Positions 25,942-33,641 of a DNA stretch of 64,000 bases are shown here, piece after piece (positions within the stretch are counted from its first letter, which is position 1; the number at the start of each line of letters is the position of its first letter). The stretch comes from Bacteroidota bacterium. GTDB taxonomy: Bacteria; Bacteroidota; Bacteroidia; Bacteroidales; Dysgonomonadaceae. The stretch is taken from positions 1 to 64,000 of the forward strand of contig JAEWQF010000019.1 of the NCBI GenBank assembly GCA_023399295.1. Reading direction: 5' to 3'. The notes beneath the pieces were generated by a model. That model searched no databases. It saw only the letters and a list, made by a program, of their open reading frames with translations, and was not told the DNA's origin. The translations under genes and the position numbers were made by a program.

Positions 25942-26982
25942 TTACCCGTCGGGATACAATTCGGCCATGCAACGGAGCATCTCGTCGATGCTATGCGTCA
26001 CAACCTGCTCCTCACCACAAGTGACCACCCAGCACTTCTCCTGTTCGTTGACAAGCAGACGGAGGGGTGCATCAGCGGCAATGCGCCAGCCCTTGCGTGA
26101 GAGTGCCTTGGTGGTCCAACGTGCCATCAGTCCGTCGGGGTGCGACACCTGGGTGGCAACCTGCTTGAAGAGCTGTTTCTGTACCACGAAGCTGCCATAC
26201 TCCTTGTCAAACTCGTAGGAGGGGTGACGGAAAACGGTGTCGAAGCTGCCATTGAGCACCAGATCCTCGGGTGTCCCCACGACAATTCCTTTTCCCTGTT
26301 CCATGAGCCACAGCTTGTCGGCCACCTGCATGGCGGTCTCCAGCTCATGGGTGGAGATGAAGATGGTCTTGCCGGTCTCGCGTGCCAGCTTTTGCAACAG
26401 CAGCATGATGTTGATGCGGTTGGGCAGGTCGAGGTGTGAGGTGGGCTCGTCGAGCAGGATCAGGGGTGTATCCTGTGCCAGGGCACGGGCGATGAAGACC
26501 CGTTGTCGCTCTCCATCGGAAAGTTCATGGATGTTGCGTTCATCGAATCCTTCGAGGTAGGTCATCGCGATGGCACGGTCGATCATCAGCTGGTCCTCAT
26601 CGGTGAGGCTTCCCAGCCAGCCGGTGTAGGGATCCCTGCCAATGGCGATCAGCTCCCTCACGGTGAAGGAGGCCACCGCCTGTTGTCCGGTGAGCACGAT
26701 GGAGAGTAAGCGGGCTCTTTTCTTGGGTGTGAGGGAGTGAATGTCCTTCCCGTTCAGCAGGATGTGACCTGACCAGATGGGTTGCAGTGAGGCGATAGAG
26801 CGCAGAAGCGTTGATTTGCCACAGCCGTTCTTGCCGATCAGTGCGATCAGCTCTCCTTCACGGGCAGTGAGGGTGAGATCTGACTGTACAATATGCGGGT
26901 GCCGGTGTCTGTGATAACCGATACTGACGCGGTTGAGCTGGAGAAAGGAGTTGTCACTCCTGTCAGTGGAGCGGGTGCGCAT
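25942..26982 (-). CDS. Iron/haem/cobalamin-type ABC transporter ATPase
   Basis: 346 residues from the ATG at 26982 (an in-frame TTG at 27000 would overlap rimM). Walker A G-K-N-G-C-G-K-S-T, signature L-S-D-G-E-R-Q-R-V, Walker B I-L-L-D-E-P-T-S-H-L-D-L and the switch His in S-T-H-E-L-E are all present, so it is an active ATPase of the FecE/BtuD/FhuC class that drives a FecCD-type permease. About 90 C-terminal residues extend beyond the usual ATPase. No permease or binding protein is nearby, so the partner must be encoded elsewhere. Confidence 0.88.
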   Translation of the reverse strand: MRTRSTDRSDNSFLQLNRVSIGYHRHRHPHIVQSDLTLTAREGELIALIGKNGCGKSTLLRSIASLQPIWSGHILLNGKDIHSLTPKKRARLLSIVLTGQQAVASFTVRELIAIGRDPYTGWLGSLTDEDQLMIDRAIAMTYLEGFDERNIHELSDGERQRVFIARALAQDTPLILLDEPTSHLDLPNRINIMLLLQKLARETGKTIFISTHELETAMQVADKLWLMEQGKGIVVGTPEDLVLNGSFDTVFRHPSYEFDKEYGSFVVQKQLFKQVATQVSHPDGLMARWTTKALSRKGWRIAADAPLRLLVNEQEKCWVVTCGEEQVVTHSIDEMLRCMAELYPDG

Positions 26983-26989
26983 TGCCTGG

Positions 26990-27511
26990 TTACTCCTCAA
27001 TCAATCCTTCGGGAATAAACATCTCGAGGGTTTTGGTTTTCTCATCTACGGCTACAATAAAATCCTCAGTTGCCGGGATCAGATGCTCCTTGTCGCCGTC
27101 TCTGACAATGAACAGCAGATTGATGGTGGCATCCTCCACCTCTTCTACAATCCCCAGTGTCACGCCATGCTGATCGGTGATGGTGAAGCCAATAAAATAA
27201 CGCCATTCGGGCTCCTCCTGTTCTGCGGCCGTGAGCACCAGCTCGCGTGGCAGTAGCACCTCCAGGCGGGCATAACGTGCGGCGGCCTGCTCATCGTCCA
27301 CATCTTCAAACTTGACTCTGACAGCTGTGTCGGTCACGAAGGTGAGTTCCTCCACCTGGAAGGGCACCGCAATGCCATCAATCTCCAGGAAATAAAAATC
27401 CGCCTCAAGTTCCGCATACGCTTTCCTGTTGAAGAGCAGCACCAATTCACCCCTGATGCCATATGGTTTCTGGGTGTGGCCTACCGGAAGAAGATCCGTT
27501 GCAGTGGTCAT
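26990..27511 (-). CDS. rimM: Ribosome maturation factor RimM
   Basis: 173 residues. The N-terminal RimM barrel begins L-L-P-V-G-H-T-Q-K-P-Y-G-I-R-G-E-L, the family signature, followed by a PRC-barrel domain (about 95-170: Y-F-I-G-F-T-I and H-L-I-P-A-T-E-D-F-I). It binds S19 and helps mature the 30S head. It follows the DUF4290 gene by 4 bases, an order common in Bacteroidota. Confidence 0.92.
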   Translation of the reverse strand: MTTATDLLPVGHTQKPYGIRGELVLLFNRKAYAELEADFYFLEIDGIAVPFQVEELTFVTDTAVRVKFEDVDDEQAAARYARLEVLLPRELVLTAAEQEEPEWRYFIGFTITDQHGVTLGIVEEVEDATINLLFIVRDGDKEHLIPATEDFIVAVDEKTKTLEMFIPEGLIEE

Positions 27512-27515
27512 GACA

Positions 27516-28112
27516 CTATTTGCGACGTTGGTACTTGATGTTCTTCAGCTTATCCCGGTTGTTGCCGTTCATCTTGATCTCCGGGATGGTGTAATGGCTG
27601 GTGTTCCTGTCGATCTTGCCTCTTGAGAGGTCCATCATGTCGTGAAAGATCTTCTCATCATCAGCCTCCTTGTTCCACTGGGTATAGGCTCGCTTCATCT
27701 GCCCGAGGAGCATTTTGATGAGCTGTTCACGCGGTTCTCCCTCCTCCATGTCGGCAGCAATTTTCACCATCCGCTCCAGAATCTTCCCATAGTGGCGGTA
27801 ACGCATGGTGGGACGACTGTAATCGAGGTGTCCGGGGGCGGAGTAGAGATCTTCCTTTTTGATCACCTCGTAAGGGTAATCGATGTCAAGCTGGAAGTCT
27901 GACATGATGGCCAGGTGATCCCACAGGATGTGCTTGAAATTGTTCACATCGCGCAGGTGAGGAAACATGTTGCCCATGATGTCGATGACAGTATAGGCAC
28001 AGCGCTTCCTCTCTTCAGGATTCTCGATGGCCACGCAGTGGTCCACCATGTTCTGAATGTTGCGGCCATATTCCGGCAAAACCAGTTTCTCTTTTTGTGT
28101 GTTGTATTGCAT
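27516..28112 (-). CDS. DUF4290 domain protein
   Basis: 198 residues; the whole protein matches the Bacteroidota-specific DUF4290 pattern: L-P-E-Y-G-R-N-I-Q-N-M-V near residue 13, then R-C-A-Y-T-V-I-D-I-M-G-N-M-F-P-H-L-R-D. It is soluble, largely helical and without a signal peptide. Function is unknown; constant linkage to rimM (and usually murA) suggests a ribosome or cell-wall housekeeping role. Here murA is absent and a repeat array lies upstream instead. Confidence 0.85.
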   Translation of the reverse strand: MQYNTQKEKLVLPEYGRNIQNMVDHCVAIENPEERKRCAYTVIDIMGNMFPHLRDVNNFKHILWDHLAIMSDFQLDIDYPYEVIKKEDLYSAPGHLDYSRPTMRYRHYGKILERMVKIAADMEEGEPREQLIKMLLGQMKRAYTQWNKEADDEKIFHDMMDLSRGKIDRNTSHYTIPEIKMNGNNRDKLKNIKYQRRK

Positions 28113-28132
28113 TGTTGTAAAATAATTTAGCG

Positions 28133-28272
28133 TTTAGTTGTAAGCTGTTAGCTGTAAGCTGTAAGTTGTAAGCTGTAAGTTGTAAGCTGCAAGCTGTAAG
28201 CTGTAAGCTGTTAGCTGTAAGCTGTAAGCTGTTAACTGTGAACTTTGAACTATGAACTATGAACTATGAACT
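28133..28272. repeat. Heptanucleotide tandem array (about 19 units of GTAAGCT-type)
   Basis: From 28140 to 28272 there are 19 consecutive 7-base units. Most read GTAAGCT, with variants GTTAGCT, GTAAGTT and GCAAGCT. The last six drift to GTTAACT, GTGAACT, TTGAACT and ATGAACT. A degenerate unit precedes at 28133. It fills the gap between the glucosaminidase 3' end and the DUF4290 start, without a promoter box. Seven is not a multiple of three and no gene is involved, so it is a non-coding slippage-type array. Confidence 0.9.
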
Positions 28273-28287
28273 TACTAACGTAGTCAC

Positions 28288-29235
28288 CTATCTTAGTTTG
28301 AGTATGTCCCCCTCTTCGGGTATGTATTCGTAGCTCTTCTTGTTGATCCGGTAGAGGTTTCTCAGCCGGATGCCATATTTTTGTGAGATGCTGTACATCG
28401 ACTCGCCCACCTGAATGGTATGGAACTGATAAGGTTTGTCAGCGCGGGCTTTCTTCTTCTGAAAGTAGACGATGTCACCCTCACTCAGCGGGAAGTCAGC
28501 CGGCACTTCGTTGAATTGGAGCAGCTGCTCCAGGTCGAAGCCGAACTCACGTGCGATGCCGGCATAGCTGTCACCGCCGACGGCTACCACATATACCAGT
28601 CCATGGGTGATGTAGGGCTGGTGCTCCCAGATGGCCTGTGACGCTTCCACGCGGCGGCGTTGATCCCGTTCTTGACGGCTCACCCCCTTGCGGTACTTCG
28701 GGTCATCGTAGCGATAGAGCGCGTAATCCTCTATCAGCTTGATCAGTTTATTGGCATAAGCCCTGTCGGTAGCGTAACCCGACTGTTGCAACCCCCTGGC
28801 CCACCCTTTGTAATCGTTCAGGAAGAGGTCGAAGAGAGCACGGTAACGTACACCAGACGCAAGAAACTCAGAGTGATCGCGATAGGACTCCTCCACGTTG
28901 GTGTAACTGCGGAAGCAGTCGTTGGGCGTATCATCCGCCGCATAGACCGAAGGACCGTTCCAACCGCGGTGGCACTTGATCCCAAAGTGGTTGTTCGACC
29001 GGCGGGCCAGGTCACTCATGCCGGCACCCGATTCCAGGATACCCTGTGCAAGGGTGATGGATGCCGGGATGCGGTAGCGTTCCATATGCTCGACAGCCAG
29101 GCTGGCGTAACGATCGATGTACGTCTCGTAGGTATTGACCCGCTGTTGTCCGTTGATTCCGGCAGGAACAAATAAAAAAGTGAGAATGACAAAGAACGGT
29201 AAAATAGTCCTATATTTGCGATTCAAAATCTGCAT
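28288..29235 (-). CDS. Exported glucosaminidase with LysM domains
   Basis: 315 residues from the ATG at 29235: a signal peptide (to G-I-N-G-Q, about residue 30), a glucosaminidase (flagellar FlgJ-type) domain about 40-190 with catalytic Glu in L-A-Q-G-I-L-E-S-G-A-G, then two LysM segments (about 210-260 and 265-315: Y-V-V-A-V-G-G-D-S-Y and H-T-I-Q-V-G-E-S-M-Y-S-I-S-Q-K-Y-G-I). It cuts N-acetylglucosaminyl linkages in peptidoglycan. A longer start at 29265 would overlap the -7 box, so the shorter one is preferred. Only 4 bases separate it from the divergent cdd. Confidence 0.88.
   Translation of the reverse strand: MQILNRKYRTILPFFVILTFLFVPAGINGQQRVNTYETYIDRYASLAVEHMERYRIPASITLAQGILESGAGMSDLARRSNNHFGIKCHRGWNGPSVYAADDTPNDCFRSYTNVEESYRDHSEFLASGVRYRALFDLFLNDYKGWARGLQQSGYATDRAYANKLIKLIEDYALYRYDDPKYRKGVSRQERDQRRRVEASQAIWEHQPYITHGLVYVVAVGGDSYAGIAREFGFDLEQLLQFNEVPADFPLSEGDIVYFQKKKARADKPYQFHTIQVGESMYSISQKYGIRLRNLYRINKKSYEYIPEEGDILKLR
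29211..29218 (+). promoter_or_regulatory. -7 box TATATTTG for cdd, inside the divergent signal-peptide codons
   Basis: TATATTTG on the plus strand is a perfect TAnnTTTG, 21 bases before the cdd ATG. It lies within the coding sequence of the glucosaminidase signal peptide on the other strand. Confidence 0.55.
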
Positions 29236-29239
29236 TACG

Positions 29240-29722
29240 ATGGTCAAAGAAATCAATTTATCCACAAAGATAGCTGTTTATCCGTTAGAGGAATGCTCCG
29301 AAACGGAAAAAAAGTTGATTGAGGAGGCAAAAAACGCAACACAGAGAGCCTATGCTCCCTACTCCGGTTTTTCAGTGGGGGCTGCCGTATTGTTGGGCAA
29401 CGGTGAGATTGTGAGCGGCAACAACCAGGAGAACGCCGCCTACCCCTCGGGGTTGTGTGCCGAGCGAACCACTGTTTTTTTTGCCAATGCTACCTTTCCC
29501 GGCGAGAAAGTGGTGGCGATTGCCGTTGCTGCCTTCCACAAGGGTCTCTTCACCAATGAGGTGATCACCCCCTGCGGTGCCTGCCGTCAGGTGTTACTCG
29601 AAACGGAGAACCGCTTCGGGTCTGCCATGAGGGTACTGATGTACAGTGAGAAGGGCGTGTATGTGGTGAACAGCATCAAAGAGCTGTTGCCGCTCAGTTT
29701 TGGCGATGAGATGCTAAAGTGA
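29240..29722 (+). CDS. cdd: Cytidine deaminase
   Basis: 160 residues from the ATG at 29240. The zinc site is C-A-E-R-T-T-V (His/Cys-Ala-Glu type, here Cys) and P-C-G-A-C-R-Q-V-L; Y-A-P-Y-S-G-F-S-V-G-A-A and N-Q-E-N-A-A-Y-P-S complete the signature of tetrameric cytidine deaminase. It converts cytidine to uridine in pyrimidine salvage. Longer in-frame extensions would run through the glucosaminidase and its promoter region, so this start is preferred. Confidence 0.92.
   Translation: MVKEINLSTKIAVYPLEECSETEKKLIEEAKNATQRAYAPYSGFSVGAAVLLGNGEIVSGNNQENAAYPSGLCAERTTVFFANATFPGEKVVAIAVAAFHKGLFTNEVITPCGACRQVLLETENRFGSAMRVLMYSEKGVYVVNSIKELLPLSFGDEMLK
29265..29272 (-). promoter_or_regulatory. -7 box TATCTTTG for the glucosaminidase, inside cdd
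   Basis: Minus-strand TATCTTTG fits TAnnTTTG, 29 bases before the glucosaminidase ATG at 29235. It falls within the first codons of cdd, mirroring the box at 29211. Confidence 0.5.
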
Positions 29723-29741
29723 CAACCGGAGGGGGATCAAT

Positions 29742-30242
29742 TTAAAAGGAAGCTTCAAAGAGGGTCACCAGATACCAGTCGTTGTTGATTCTGGAAAAAT
29801 AATAATCGGCATAGATGCCATTGTTGATGCCACGGATTTCAACCACAGCAGTATCATTCGTGAACCGGACAACCTGGTAATACTGGTCGTAGGGGCGGGT
29901 GAGGTAGGTACTGTCGTAGGTGAGATCAAGCTGTTCCCAGTCGTATTTTCCGATCACTTCCTCCTTGGGTGCCATCCCCTCATCTCCCATGTCGGGGACA
30001 ATCACACTGATTGGAAACATGATTCGCTGCAATTGAAAATGAGAATCCTTGCTGAAACGCTCGATAAAACGGTTGAAATCCTCCTCCAGTGAGAGCTGAG
30101 CCAGCAAGGTGTCAGTCAGCTCAACGGCAGCAGATTGCGCTATTCCTTTCAGCCCATTGTTGTTTTTGTTCACACTCCGGTTACAGGAGAGGATCAGGAT
30201 GAGGAATGAGAAAAGAAGAAGGAAGCAGCATCTACGTATCAT
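29742..30242 (-). CDS. DUF4348 lipoprotein
   Basis: 166 residues from the ATG at 30242; a TTG two codons upstream is less likely. The N-terminus M-I-R-R-C-C-F-L-L-L ends in lipobox I-L-S-C. The body follows DUF4348: F-N-R-F-I-E-R-F-S-x-D-S-x-F-Q near residue 58 and the closing N-N-D-W-Y-L-V. This NTF2-like small domain is found only in Bacteroidota lipoproteins and its function is unknown. Convergent with cdd, 19-base gap. Confidence 0.78.
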   Translation of the reverse strand: MIRRCCFLLLFSFLILILSCNRSVNKNNNGLKGIAQSAAVELTDTLLAQLSLEEDFNRFIERFSKDSHFQLQRIMFPISVIVPDMGDEGMAPKEEVIGKYDWEQLDLTYDSTYLTRPYDQYYQVVRFTNDTAVVEIRGINNGIYADYYFSRINNDWYLVTLFEASF

Positions 30243-30289
30243 TTTCAATCTCGAATGGAGTAATTATTAACTATAACCTAAACCACTTA

Positions 30290-30318
30290 CAAAGGTATAA
30301 AAAAAGTTGAGAACCAAA
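30290..30318 (-). promoter_or_regulatory. Promoter of the DUF4348 lipoprotein
   Basis: Minus-strand -7 TACCTTTG (30290-30297) with a TTTG (30315-30318) 17 bases upstream, slightly short of the usual 19. The leader to the ATG is about 45 bases. Confidence 0.5.
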
Positions 30319-30386
30319 GAGTAAAGGTGTTTTTTTATGGAAAACCATTTCACTGTCGATGAATGACGGGTAAAAGAAAATATCCT

Positions 30387-30394
30387 TATCTTTG
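30387..30394 (+). promoter_or_regulatory. -7 box TATCTTTG for the DUF4922 gene
   Basis: Perfect TAnnTTTG, 20 bases before the ATG at 30415; no convincing -33 element. Confidence 0.5.
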
Positions 30395-30414
30395 TTACAC
30401 ATTAACGACACGGA

Positions 30415-31257
30415 ATGAACCTTCAAAACGCAATAGACAATCTCTTTTCTAAACAAAAAGAGGAGTGGCCACAACTGAACGATGCGGTGGTGCGACTTGA
30501 TCAGGTAAGGGAGCGTGCCTTCATGTGGGGTGATGCGTTCAAAGTACGACTGCATTACAACCCTGCAAGAATGATCTCAACGGGTGCCATCCTCAACAGT
30601 GAGACGATCAGCAGTCGTCCCTGCTTCTTGTGTGAAAGCAACCGTCCCACACACCAGCAGGGAATCACCTTCCTGGATAAATATACCATCCTGTGCAATC
30701 CCTATCCTATCCTACAAAACCATCTCACCATACCGCTCCATTCACACGTGCCACAACGCATTGGCAAAAAAGCAGGAGAGATGTTGTTGCTGTCGGAAGA
30801 GCTGACCGACTATGTGATCTTCTACAATGGACCCGCCAGTGGTGCCTCCGCACCCGATCACTTCCACCTGCAGGCTGGCCTGAAGATGCCGGAGCTTTTG
30901 CAGGGTGACAACGAGTTGAGAAGTTGCCTGATGATTGACAGTGAAAACCGCCAGGAGGCAGAGGATTTATTTGGTGATGTGTTCAGTTACCTGCAGGGCA
31001 GAGCACCCCAAACCGATGAGCCGATGTTGAACCTGATTGCATTCACTCAGGGGAACCGTTACCATCTTCATCTCTTTCCACGCAAGACTCACCGTCCCCG
31101 TCAGTTTTACGAGACCGGTGAGAAGCAACTGCTTGTCAGTCCCGGCGCTCTGGATATGGCAGGAGTGATCACCGTGGTGCGGGAAGAGGACTTCAACAAG
31201 CTGGAACAGCATCATGTTGAAGACATCTATGCACAGGTCTCCCTGCCGATCATGTAA
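30415..31257 (+). CDS. DUF4922 protein, HIT/GalT-like nucleotidyltransferase fold
   Basis: 280 residues, cytoplasmic. R-P-C-F-L-C (about 68-73) is a zinc-binding-like pair, and N-G-P-A-S-G-A-S-A-P-D-H-F-H-L-Q (about 139-154) is the histidine motif of the HIT/GalT/Ap4A-phosphorylase superfamily (H-x-H-x-Q). A second F-T-Q-G-N-R-Y-H-L-H-L-F-P-R-K strand follows. This suggests nucleotide-sugar or dinucleotide phosphorylase-type chemistry. In some Bacteroidales the family neighbours SerB or glycosyltransferases; here serB is next downstream. The exact substrate is unknown. Confidence 0.8.
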   Translation: MNLQNAIDNLFSKQKEEWPQLNDAVVRLDQVRERAFMWGDAFKVRLHYNPARMISTGAILNSETISSRPCFLCESNRPTHQQGITFLDKYTILCNPYPILQNHLTIPLHSHVPQRIGKKAGEMLLLSEELTDYVIFYNGPASGASAPDHFHLQAGLKMPELLQGDNELRSCLMIDSENRQEAEDLFGDVFSYLQGRAPQTDEPMLNLIAFTQGNRYHLHLFPRKTHRPRQFYETGEKQLLVSPGALDMAGVITVVREEDFNKLEQHHVEDIYAQVSLPIM

Positions 31258-31477
31258 GGTCGTTGATACGCCAACAGATTCGGAGAGAACTTGCAAGTTC
31301 ATCGTGCTTAGTTTGAAATTTGGAATATGAATGATTTATAGCGCACAGGTTCTTACATAAAAATACAAAAAGGCTGACAGCAGAAAGTCGACTGTCGCAA
31401 GCCGAATAATGACAACTAAAATTAGACAACGCTGATCGCTGTCAGATGACAGCTGACAGCTGAATGCATCATTAAAT

Positions 31478-32710
31478 ATGGAAAATTCTGAGATCATACT
31501 GCTAAACATCAACGGTGAAGACAAGCCCGGACTGACAGCTTCTCTCACCGATATCCTGGCCAAACATGGCGCCTTCATTCTCGACATCGGACAGTCGGAC
31601 ATCCATCGCAACCTCTCACTGGGCATCCTTTTCAAGTCGATGCACAACAACTCGGGAGAGATCATGAAAGACCTGCTCTTCAAAGCATATGAGATGAATG
31701 TCAATGTACGGTTCACCCCCATCACGGCGGAGCGTTACTCCAACTGGGTGAGCATGCAGGGTAAAAACCGCTATATCATCACCCTGTTGGGGAGGATCCT
31801 CACTGCAAAACAGATTTCAGCCGTTTCGCACATCATTGCCGACCAGAATCTCAACATTGACAACATCGTGCGCCTTACGGGACGCATCCCCCTCGACGAG
31901 GAGCAACGTGCTACCAAGTCGTGCGTCGAGCTCTCGGTGCGAGGCACCCCCAACGACCGCCAACAGATGCAGCAGTCATTTCTGGAGCTGTCGTCACTTC
32001 TCAACTTCGACATCTCTTTTCAGGAAGAGAGCATGTTTCGACGCATGCGTCGCCTTATATGCTTCGACATGGACTCCACACTGATACAAACCGAGGTGAT
32101 TGACGAACTGGCCATACGGGCGGGTGTGGGTGATCAGGTGAAAGCAATCACCGAGTCGGCCATGCAGGGAGAGATTGATTTTGAGGAGAGCTTCCGCCAG
32201 CGGGTGAAGCTTCTGCGCGGGCTGGATGTATCGGTGATGCGTGAGATTGCAGAGCAGCTGCCAATCACCGAAGGCCTCGACCGGTTGATGAGGGTGTTAC
32301 AGAAGGTAGGATTTAAAACTGCCATCCTGTCGGGTGGCTTCACCTACTTCGGCAACTACCTGAAGGATAAGTATGGGTTCGATTACATGTATGCCAATGA
32401 GCTGGAGGTGGTGAACGGCAAGCTCACCGGCAATTATGTGGGCGACGTGGTTGACGGTAAACGGAAGGCGGAGCTGTTGCGGCTCATCGCACAGGTAGAG
32501 AAGATCGACCTGCGCCAGACGGTGGCTGTAGGTGATGGAGCCAACGACCTGCCGATGCTGGGCATCGCCGGACTGGGCATCGCTTTTCATGCGAAGCCCA
32601 AGGTGAAACAGACGGCTGAGCAGTCGCTCTCCACAGTGGGTATTGACGGGATTCTCTATTTCCTGGGTTACAAAGATTCGATGCTCGATAGCCGATTACT
32701 GAACAGTTAA
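31478..32710 (+). CDS. serB: Phosphoserine phosphatase with N-terminal ACT domains
   Basis: 410 residues. Residues 1-170 contain two ACT-like repeats (L-L-N-I-N-G-E-D-K-P-G-L-T is the amino-acid-binding loop). The HAD phosphatase follows: D-M-D-S-T-L-I-Q (motif I, about 193-200), L-S-G-G-F (motif II) and V-G-D-G-A-N-D-L-P-M-L (motif IV). It dephosphorylates phosphoserine in serine synthesis; ACT domains suggest serine feedback. The 220-base gap before it holds two short CAGCTGA direct repeats (near 31450-31464) and no -7 box. Confidence 0.93.
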   Translation: MENSEIILLNINGEDKPGLTASLTDILAKHGAFILDIGQSDIHRNLSLGILFKSMHNNSGEIMKDLLFKAYEMNVNVRFTPITAERYSNWVSMQGKNRYIITLLGRILTAKQISAVSHIIADQNLNIDNIVRLTGRIPLDEEQRATKSCVELSVRGTPNDRQQMQQSFLELSSLLNFDISFQEESMFRRMRRLICFDMDSTLIQTEVIDELAIRAGVGDQVKAITESAMQGEIDFEESFRQRVKLLRGLDVSVMREIAEQLPITEGLDRLMRVLQKVGFKTAILSGGFTYFGNYLKDKYGFDYMYANELEVVNGKLTGNYVGDVVDGKRKAELLRLIAQVEKIDLRQTVAVGDGANDLPMLGIAGLGIAFHAKPKVKQTAEQSLSTVGIDGILYFLGYKDSMLDSRLLNS

Positions 32711-32732
32711 CCCTTTAACGAGACACTTTGGT

Positions 32733-33632
32733 ATGGAATTTGTGGATAATATGTTGAAACGCTTCGATGGCGATTCGGAGTTAAGGAAGGCGGTCAATGC
32801 ACTTGTCTGCTTCTCCTCACCCGAGACGGGGAAGAAATTGGCACAGCTGGCCTTTCAGGTGGCGATGACCCGTTCGGAAGGATCTTCGCTGGCCCTGCTC
32901 TACTTCATAGAGGGGCAACAGGAGAGCCTGCCACAGGAGGAAATAAGCAGGATACAAAGCACCATCAGCACAGACTTCACACCGAAAACGGAAAAGGAAA
33001 AGATCACCCTGCGCACCTTCATCAGCGACAAAACGGATCATACCGCGCAGATTGAGAAGCTGATTGAAGAGTTGGGAAGCAACCTGTTGATCAGGGGAAT
33101 CAACGCCAACGAGCTGAATATCGGCCTGGTGGAGCAATACAGTTTACTCAGACGGGATCCCGCCAATCCGGTGCAGACGATCCTGACGCAGTTTCCCGGG
33201 AAGCAGGCAGAGATACTACAGGAACTAACGGCAATGATGAGCAGCAACAAGGTTCCGACCGCTCTTTTCGTTGACAACGACATGCAGGAGCCCCACCGTA
33301 TTTTCCTGCCCTTGCTGTGCAGGTCGGACATCCACCTCTTCACCTATCTCTATCATCTGGCCCTACTTGAACAGACGGAGATCATGGTGTGGGATGCCAT
33401 CGGCATCATCGAGACAGAGTCGAAGTTACAGAAGCTCTACCAGTTCATCGTAAAAAAAAGCGATGGCAAGGTCCGTCAATGGGACAACGACCGCAAAATT
33501 GAGAAGTCGTTCATCCAATCACAAGACCTGATCATGATGGGAGTGGAGGGATGGAGCCGACTGACCAATACCCCGCTGTCCTGGAAAGAACAACTCCCCT
33601 CGTTGCTGATCATCAAGGATATCAAACGATAA
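32733..33632 (+). CDS. Hypothetical soluble protein, possibly tandem USP-like
   Basis: 299 residues, no signal peptide or TM helix. Two similar alpha/beta halves can be made out (C-F-S-S-P-E-T-G near 27 and F-V-D-N-D-M near 182). This resembles tandem UspA-like tails of Bacteroidota cation:proton antiporters, but the glycine-rich nucleotide loop is not visible, so the assignment is weak. It lies between serB (22-base gap) and a TPR gene (9-base gap) and is probably in their operon. Confidence 0.55.
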   Translation: MEFVDNMLKRFDGDSELRKAVNALVCFSSPETGKKLAQLAFQVAMTRSEGSSLALLYFIEGQQESLPQEEISRIQSTISTDFTPKTEKEKITLRTFISDKTDHTAQIEKLIEELGSNLLIRGINANELNIGLVEQYSLLRRDPANPVQTILTQFPGKQAEILQELTAMMSSNKVPTALFVDNDMQEPHRIFLPLLCRSDIHLFTYLYHLALLEQTEIMVWDAIGIIETESKLQKLYQFIVKKSDGKVRQWDNDRKIEKSFIQSQDLIMMGVEGWSRLTNTPLSWKEQLPSLLIIKDIKR

Positions 33633-33641
33633 ACAGACACA

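Noticed and set aside
28140..28272. Heptamer array read as a CRISPR array
   Set aside because: Units are contiguous with no spacers and are only 7 bases long.
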